From Thermosphaera aggregans (GTDB lineage: Archaea > Thermoproteota > Thermoprotei_A > Sulfolobales > Desulfurococcaceae), in the NCBI RefSeq assembly GCF_014962245.1, contig NZ_CP063144.1, positions 796,582 through 860,581 on the forward strand: a stretch of DNA of 64,000 nt, read 5' to 3'. Each line of letters starts with the position of its first letter. Within the stretch, counting starts at the first letter, position 1. The notes under the pieces are model-generated. The model ran no database searches, was not told where the DNA came from, and worked only from the letters and a program-made list of their open reading frames with translations. The translations under genes and the position numbers were made by a program. Below are positions 60,294 through 64,000 of this stretch, one piece after another.

Positions 60294-61238
60294 CTATAGA
60301 GGTTGAACAATAATTTCTACGTCAAGTGAATATGTGTTGGAACCTCTTTGAATCAAAAGGTTTACAAACCCCTTGTCAATGCTATCCTCAATTATTTCTT
60401 TAAGATCACTACTTCTCGTAACGGGGACATTGTTAGCTTGAATTATAACGTCTCCTTCCCTAATGCCTCTTCTATAAGCAGGCGTGCCAGGTATACTTTT
60501 AACCACTAGTAATCCTTCTTTAACCGGTATATTGTAAACAGAGGCTATCGTGGGATTTAAGGGAGCTACATAAACCCCGATCCAAGCTCTCAAAGGTCTC
60601 CCATACTTTTCAATCATTCCGATAAATCTTTTCACCGTGTTTATAGGTATGGCGAAACCTATGCCTTGCGCGAACGGAATTATCGCTGTGGTCACTCCGA
60701 CTGCTTCACCGTCGAGATTTATTAAGGGTCCCCCGCTATTGCCAGGGTTTATCGCCGCATCCGTCTGTATCAGGTCTTCTAAAACAATGTTTTCCCCGAC
60801 AATGGTTCTACCCGTAGCGCTTACAACCCCTAGTGTAACAGTGTGTTGGAACAAGCCTAGCGGAGAGCCAACAGCCAGTACTATTTCACCTACTTTGAGC
60901 TTAGATGAATCCCCCAGCTTTATCGGGGAACCATAATCTTCCGTTTCAAGGAGTGCGAGATCCCTTGTGGGGTCCTCGGCTACCACAACTGCCCTACTGG
61001 CATACCCGTCTACATAGCTTACCGTTACTTTGGCTGCATCCCTGATTACATGAGCATTGGTTACAATGTAACCTTTTGAAACAACGAATCCTGAGCCAAA
61101 CCCTTTAACCGGTTCGTACCCGAAAATCGTAAGAGGGTGCTCGACAAGGGTTGAAACTGTTACAACCGAGGGTTTAACCTGTTCCACGATTTTAGAGATT
61201 TCATTGCTCAAAGACTTCAAATCCATGCTTATAACCAT
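60294..61238 (-). CDS. HtrA/DegP-type serine protease with one PDZ domain
   Basis: A 314-residue trypsin-like protease. The catalytic triad is visible: His in VTNAHVIRDA near residue 59, Asp in DPTRDLALLE near 89, and Ser in NPGNSGGPLINL near 165. A single PDZ domain occupies about 215-310 (VVKSIPGTPAYRRGIREGDVIIQANNVPV). There is no signal peptide or membrane anchor, so it should be cytosolic, unlike bacterial DegP, and may handle misfolded proteins. It lies between the transporter and the epimerase gene and seems to be its own unit. ATG at codon 5 is an alternative start. Confidence 0.93.
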   Translation of the reverse strand: MVISMDLKSLSNEISKIVEQVKPSVVTVSTLVEHPLTIFGYEPVKGFGSGFVVSKGYIVTNAHVIRDAAKVTVSYVDGYASRAVVVAEDPTRDLALLETEDYGSPIKLGDSSKLKVGEIVLAVGSPLGLFQHTVTLGVVSATGRTIVGENIVLEDLIQTDAAINPGNSGGPLINLDGEAVGVTTAIIPFAQGIGFAIPINTVKRFIGMIEKYGRPLRAWIGVYVAPLNPTIASVYNIPVKEGLLVVKSIPGTPAYRRGIREGDVIIQANNVPVTRSSDLKEIIEDSIDKGFVNLLIQRGSNTYSLDVEIIVQPL

Positions 61239-61408
61239 TTAAGCTTAAGCTTTCTAATCTTAAAAAATCAACGTTGATTGAAGAAGTCGTGAAAAACTTG
61301 CCGTGAAATGTAAGGTATTTTCAATTTTGGAGGCAAACATTTTTTACAGTGTTGCTCACCGATAATTAAATGTCTCGAAAACATATTACCAGTAGAGAGG
61401 AGTATGCA

Positions 61409-62326
61409 GTGAAGGTGCTCGTTACCGGCGGCGCAGGATTTATAGGGCATCACGTAGCCCTGCACCTCAGTAGTAAAGGATATGATATAAAGGTTTTAGA
61501 CTACCTTGAAAGAGCCAGCCCTACGGGGATATCTCGGCTGAAAGATAACGGGATCCCCGTGATTATCGGAGATGTGAGATCTTTTCAAGACTACAGCAAT
61601 TTCGATATTGTGGTGCATGCTGCCGCATTGGTGAATGTTGAGGAGAGTGTTCAAAACCCTCTTGAATACTACGATGTGAACAGCATGGGCACTGCGAGAG
61701 TAGGATACGAGTGTTCTAAGAGGAAGATACCTTTAATCTATTTAAGCTCGGCTGCAGTTTACGGTGACCCTGTTAAAATACCTGTTAGTGAGAACGATCC
61801 CGTTGACCCTCCCTCGCCTTATGGATTGAGCAAGCTCATGGGCGAGCAAGTCTTGGGGAATTACTCGAAAATATACGGGCTTAAACACGTCTCGCTAAGA
61901 TTGTTCAACGTCTACGGGCCTGGGCAAAACCCCAGTTACGCAGGGGTCGTATCAAGATTCATCGCCAACATTGTTGAAGGCGGAAGCCTTGAAATCTATG
62001 GGGATGGTACGCAGACTAGGGATTTCATCCACGTGGAGGATGTTGCGAAAGTTGTCGAGGAATTCATCTCGAAAAATATTTTCGACAACAGGGTTTACAA
62101 TGTCGGTACGGGTATTGGGACGAGAATCATAGATCTCGCTAAACTGGTTATGAGGATTACAGGACGCTCGGTTAATATTGTTTTCAAACCTGCGAGAATT
62201 GGAGAGGTTAGGCATAGTGTAGCCGATGTTTCGAGACTCAGGGGGCGAATCGTGTTCAACCCGATCAATTTAGAGGAAGGGATTAGTAAGCTTCTCCAAA
62301 CTATTCACAAATACAAGGTTGAATAG
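61409..62326 (+). CDS. NAD-dependent sugar-nucleotide epimerase (GalE-like)
   Basis: A 305-residue extended short-chain dehydrogenase. VKVLVTGGAGFIGHHVA is the NAD-binding GxxGxxG start, AALVNVEESVQNP follows, the active-site Y-x3-K is in PSPYGLSKLMGEQ near residue 140, and LRLFNVYGPGQNP and GTQTRDFIHVEDVA are typical of UDP-glucose 4-epimerase. I start it at GTG 61409 because GAGAGGAG lies six bases before it and the fold begins there; the upstream ATG would add 13 residues. Interconversion of UDP-galactose and UDP-glucose would complete the Leloir route with galK and galT 10 kb away. Other 4-epimerases cannot be excluded. Confidence 0.85.
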   Translation: MKVLVTGGAGFIGHHVALHLSSKGYDIKVLDYLERASPTGISRLKDNGIPVIIGDVRSFQDYSNFDIVVHAAALVNVEESVQNPLEYYDVNSMGTARVGYECSKRKIPLIYLSSAAVYGDPVKIPVSENDPVDPPSPYGLSKLMGEQVLGNYSKIYGLKHVSLRLFNVYGPGQNPSYAGVVSRFIANIVEGGSLEIYGDGTQTRDFIHVEDVAKVVEEFISKNIFDNRVYNVGTGIGTRIIDLAKLVMRITGRSVNIVFKPARIGEVRHSVADVSRLRGRIVFNPINLEEGISKLLQTIHKYKVE

Positions 62327-62407
62327 TGAAACACGCCCAAAGAGGAGTTAAAAGTACGCGGTCATTGAACAATTCCCATCCAATATTTTGCTTGTAGGAT
62401 TGTTCAG

Positions 62408-62860
62408 CTAGTCGGATATGGGTAGGTGGAAGGTCTCTTTGACAATTCGGAAAATAATACTAGTTCTAGTTTGCCGGATAAACGGGTTTTGCAGAAGCCA
62501 TTTCACAAACTTGTCTAGCTCGCTCATTGATTTAAAAGCCGCTATAACAGCGACGTCAAACTCGCCCGTTATGTCATATACTGCTTGAACGTTTGGATGC
62601 TGGGATACATAGTTTTCCACATCAATAATATGCTTACCATCCACATTCACCAGTATTAAAACCTTTATTCCATAGCCTAATCTTCCATAGTCTATTAGGA
62701 CCGTGAACTTCCTCAAAATCCCGCTCTTGAAGAGTCTTTTTATTCTTTCATGAATAGTGGATACGGGTTTTCCGGTGTTCTCCGATATGATTTTCAAGCT
62801 TACTCTTGAATCTTCTCGTAAAAACTCCAAGATCTTCTTGTCTAAATCATCTATTATCAT
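62408..62860 (-). CDS. Lrp/AsnC-family transcriptional regulator, divergent from glutamine synthetase
   Basis: A 150-residue Lrp-like regulator. The winged helix is at 1-58 (LDKKILEFLREDSRVSLKIISENTGKPVSTIHERIKRLFKSGIL, seen as the STIHERIKRL recognition helix). The RAM effector domain spans 65-140 (VQAVYDITGEFDVAVIAAFKS with the conserved G-E-F-D turn). It is divergent from the glutamine synthetase gene across 104 bases with two A/T-rich TATA-like runs, so control of nitrogen assimilation by an amino acid such as glutamine is a reasonable inference, as reported for related archaeal Lrp proteins. Confidence 0.88.
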   Translation of the reverse strand: MIIDDLDKKILEFLREDSRVSLKIISENTGKPVSTIHERIKRLFKSGILRKFTVLIDYGRLGYGIKVLILVNVDGKHIIDVENYVSQHPNVQAVYDITGEFDVAVIAAFKSMSELDKFVKWLLQNPFIRQTRTSIIFRIVKETFHLPISD

Positions 62861-62964
62861 TGTAAAACCTCTTATTTACACTATATGAAGTTGTGGAATT
62901 TTTATAATTTTTCTTTTCAAGCTTTTTAAACTATTTCAAACCTTTAAGCGTTGTATGTGAAATC

Positions 62965-64000
62965 ATGCAGCAGGAAAAAATTAAGATATTATTCCCCGAT
63001 GTGACAGGCGTGCACAGGGAGGTCGAAATATTCCTCCATCAAAAACCAGACTGCCTCTACGGGTTTAAGACGAGCGTGGACGGTTCCAGCCTCCCTGATT
63101 ACGCAAGCGTCGAAGACGGGGACTTGTTTCTGAAGCCTGCGTCAGGTAAGTTTGTCGATTTAAGTAGCTATGGGGGCGGGTTGCTAGTAGTTGGCGCTGT
63201 CTATTTTTCGAAGGGTGAGAGGCATTACTTGGATACTAGGCTAAAGGCAGAGGAAACTAGTAAGTATCTATTCGAGCATGGTTTAGAAGCGCTTGTTGGT
63301 TATGAATTAGAATTCTTTATAATGCGGAAAATAAAGCACTACTTAGATTCAAGGAGACAGTTATTCTATGCGAAGCCCGTGGAGAATACCTGTTTAACCA
63401 GGCAGGGGAACGGGAAATATTTTACATCAATCCACTCAAGAGTGGATGAAATCCTCGAAGAGACTACAACAGCTCTTACACGAGCAGGCATAGCTCCGCT
63501 TAAAATCCACAGGGAAAACGGGGTTTTCAACCAGTATGAGATTTCATTCCGACCCTACCCTCTTTTAGAAGCTTGTGATAACATAATTCTCTCCATTAAA
63601 ACAGTTCGTGAAGTATCGAAAGCTAAGAGGCTGACCGCCGTTTTCATGCCAAAGCCATTCACGGATGATTATGGAAATGGTCTACACCTGCACTTAAGCC
63701 TATGGGTGGGCGCCAGGAATATTCTGTTCGAAGACGGAGCCCTATCCCAGGAGGGAAGGTATTTCATAGGAGGAATACTTCAGCATGCAAGAAGCCTGGC
63801 AGCTTTCACAAACCCCTCTTTGAACAGTTATAAAAGACTAGCCCCCGGCTTCGAGGCCCCGGTCCACATAGCATGGGGTTATGGAAATCGAACCGCGATG
63901 GTGCGGATCCCGAGAAATGGGGAAAGCATTGAGGCTCGTAATCCAGACGCTTCCATGAACCCGTACCTTGGAGTACCGGCACTGATACTAGCTGGAATGG
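62965..64000 (+). CDS. Glutamine synthetase family protein, divergent, 3' end outside the window
   Basis: 345 codons are visible. The N-terminal part has VDGSSLPDYASVEDGDLFLKP, matching the DGSS latch segment of GS. The catalytic part has EALVGYELEFFI, ENGVFNQYEISFRPYP, FTDDYGNGLHLHLSLW (normally G-x-G-x-H-x-H-x-S) and NPSLNSYKRLAPGFEAPVHIAWGYGNRTAMVRIP. These give the metal and ATP ligands of a glutamate-ammonia ligase. It is somewhat divergent (GNGLHLHLS, YGNRTA), so a GS-like ligase acting on another amine is possible. It is divergent from an Lrp gene that may control it. The window ends before the C terminus. Confidence 0.87.
   Translation, partial: MQQEKIKILFPDVTGVHREVEIFLHQKPDCLYGFKTSVDGSSLPDYASVEDGDLFLKPASGKFVDLSSYGGGLLVVGAVYFSKGERHYLDTRLKAEETSKYLFEHGLEALVGYELEFFIMRKIKHYLDSRRQLFYAKPVENTCLTRQGNGKYFTSIHSRVDEILEETTTALTRAGIAPLKIHRENGVFNQYEISFRPYPLLEACDNIILSIKTVREVSKAKRLTAVFMPKPFTDDYGNGLHLHLSLWVGARNILFEDGALSQEGRYFIGGILQHARSLAAFTNPSLNSYKRLAPGFEAPVHIAWGYGNRTAMVRIPRNGESIEARNPDASMNPYLGVPALILAGM

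Noticed and set aside
1-64000. tRNA, rRNA, CRISPR, insertion sequences, integrase or attachment sites
   Set aside because: Reading the intergenic stretches showed no cloverleaf-like genes, regularly spaced repeats, transposase motifs or terminal inverted repeats. A covariance-model scan could still find a small RNA.

Overview
The window reads as a gene-dense chromosomal segment of a hyperthermophilic archaeon of the phylum Thermoproteota (Crenarchaeota), most likely order Desulfurococcales, close to Desulfurococcus or Thermosphaera. The grounds are an archaeal methanopterin-type pterin cluster, superoxide reductase in place of superoxide dismutase, an Aeropyrum-type peroxiredoxin with C-terminal cysteines, a DhnA-type fructose-bisphosphate aldolase, class I lysyl-tRNA synthetase, a PINA ATPase, a Sulfolobus LacS/Thermosphaera-type GH1 glycosidase, a Pyrococcus-type ferredoxin with an Asp cluster ligand, frequent GTG/TTG starts and A+T-rich TATA elements close to start codons. 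The taxon is inferred from family content, not from a search. I saw no rRNA, tRNA, CRISPR array, insertion sequence or integrase. No intergenic gap exceeds 300 bases.

Region 1 (1-3754, minus) is one tightly coupled operon: thioredoxin-like protein, MptA, MptE, MptD-like aldolase, DmrX/AfpA-like flavo-iron-sulfur protein, and a dihydropteroate-synthase-related protein cut by the window edge. It should make and reduce a methanopterin-like C1 carrier. Region 2 (3853-8851) is an oxygen, peroxide and iron defence island: superoxide reductase, a small CxxC protein, an Lrp regulator, a ferritin/VIT1-type membrane protein, a flavodiiron protein, a peroxiredoxin and a hemerythrin.

Region 3 (8987-19451) is housekeeping: HD phosphohydrolase, COG2426 membrane protein, aldolase plus PfkB kinase, threonine synthase, methyltransferase, cytidine deaminase, isoleucyl-tRNA synthetase and a GT2 transferase. 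Region 4 (19550-24607) is a complete BMP-type (nucleoside-like) ABC importer. Region 5 (24668-45597) mixes LysRS, LeuRS, a SufB/SufD-like protein, dihydroorotase-type amidohydrolase, MarC, a CDF-like protein, ferredoxin, an M20 peptidase, a JAMM-motif protein, biotin carboxylase, PEP synthase, a cDPG-synthetase-like GTPase, a surface phosphoesterase on a threonine-rich stalk, and PINA.

Region 6 (45683-62326) is an accessory carbohydrate region: FGGY kinase, class II aldolase with a divergent regulator and a palindromic operator candidate, class III aminotransferase, GalT-GalK, an MFS transporter, GH1 beta-glycosidase with a small partner resembling DUF6379, a RuBisCO-like protein (not a canonical RuBisCO), a ferritin-like protein with two small membrane proteins, a DAACS-family symporter with altered substrate and sodium motifs, HtrA protease and a GalE-type epimerase. 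GH1, GalK, GalT and GalE together make a beta-galactoside to UDP-glucose (Leloir) route plausible. The window ends with an Lrp regulator and a truncated, divergent glutamine synthetase.

The strongest candidates for something new are the RuBisCO-like protein beside the DUF6379-like/GH1 pair, the DAACS symporter with Arg to Glu in its substrate motif, and the ferritin/two-membrane-protein cluster with paired GTGCAC sites.
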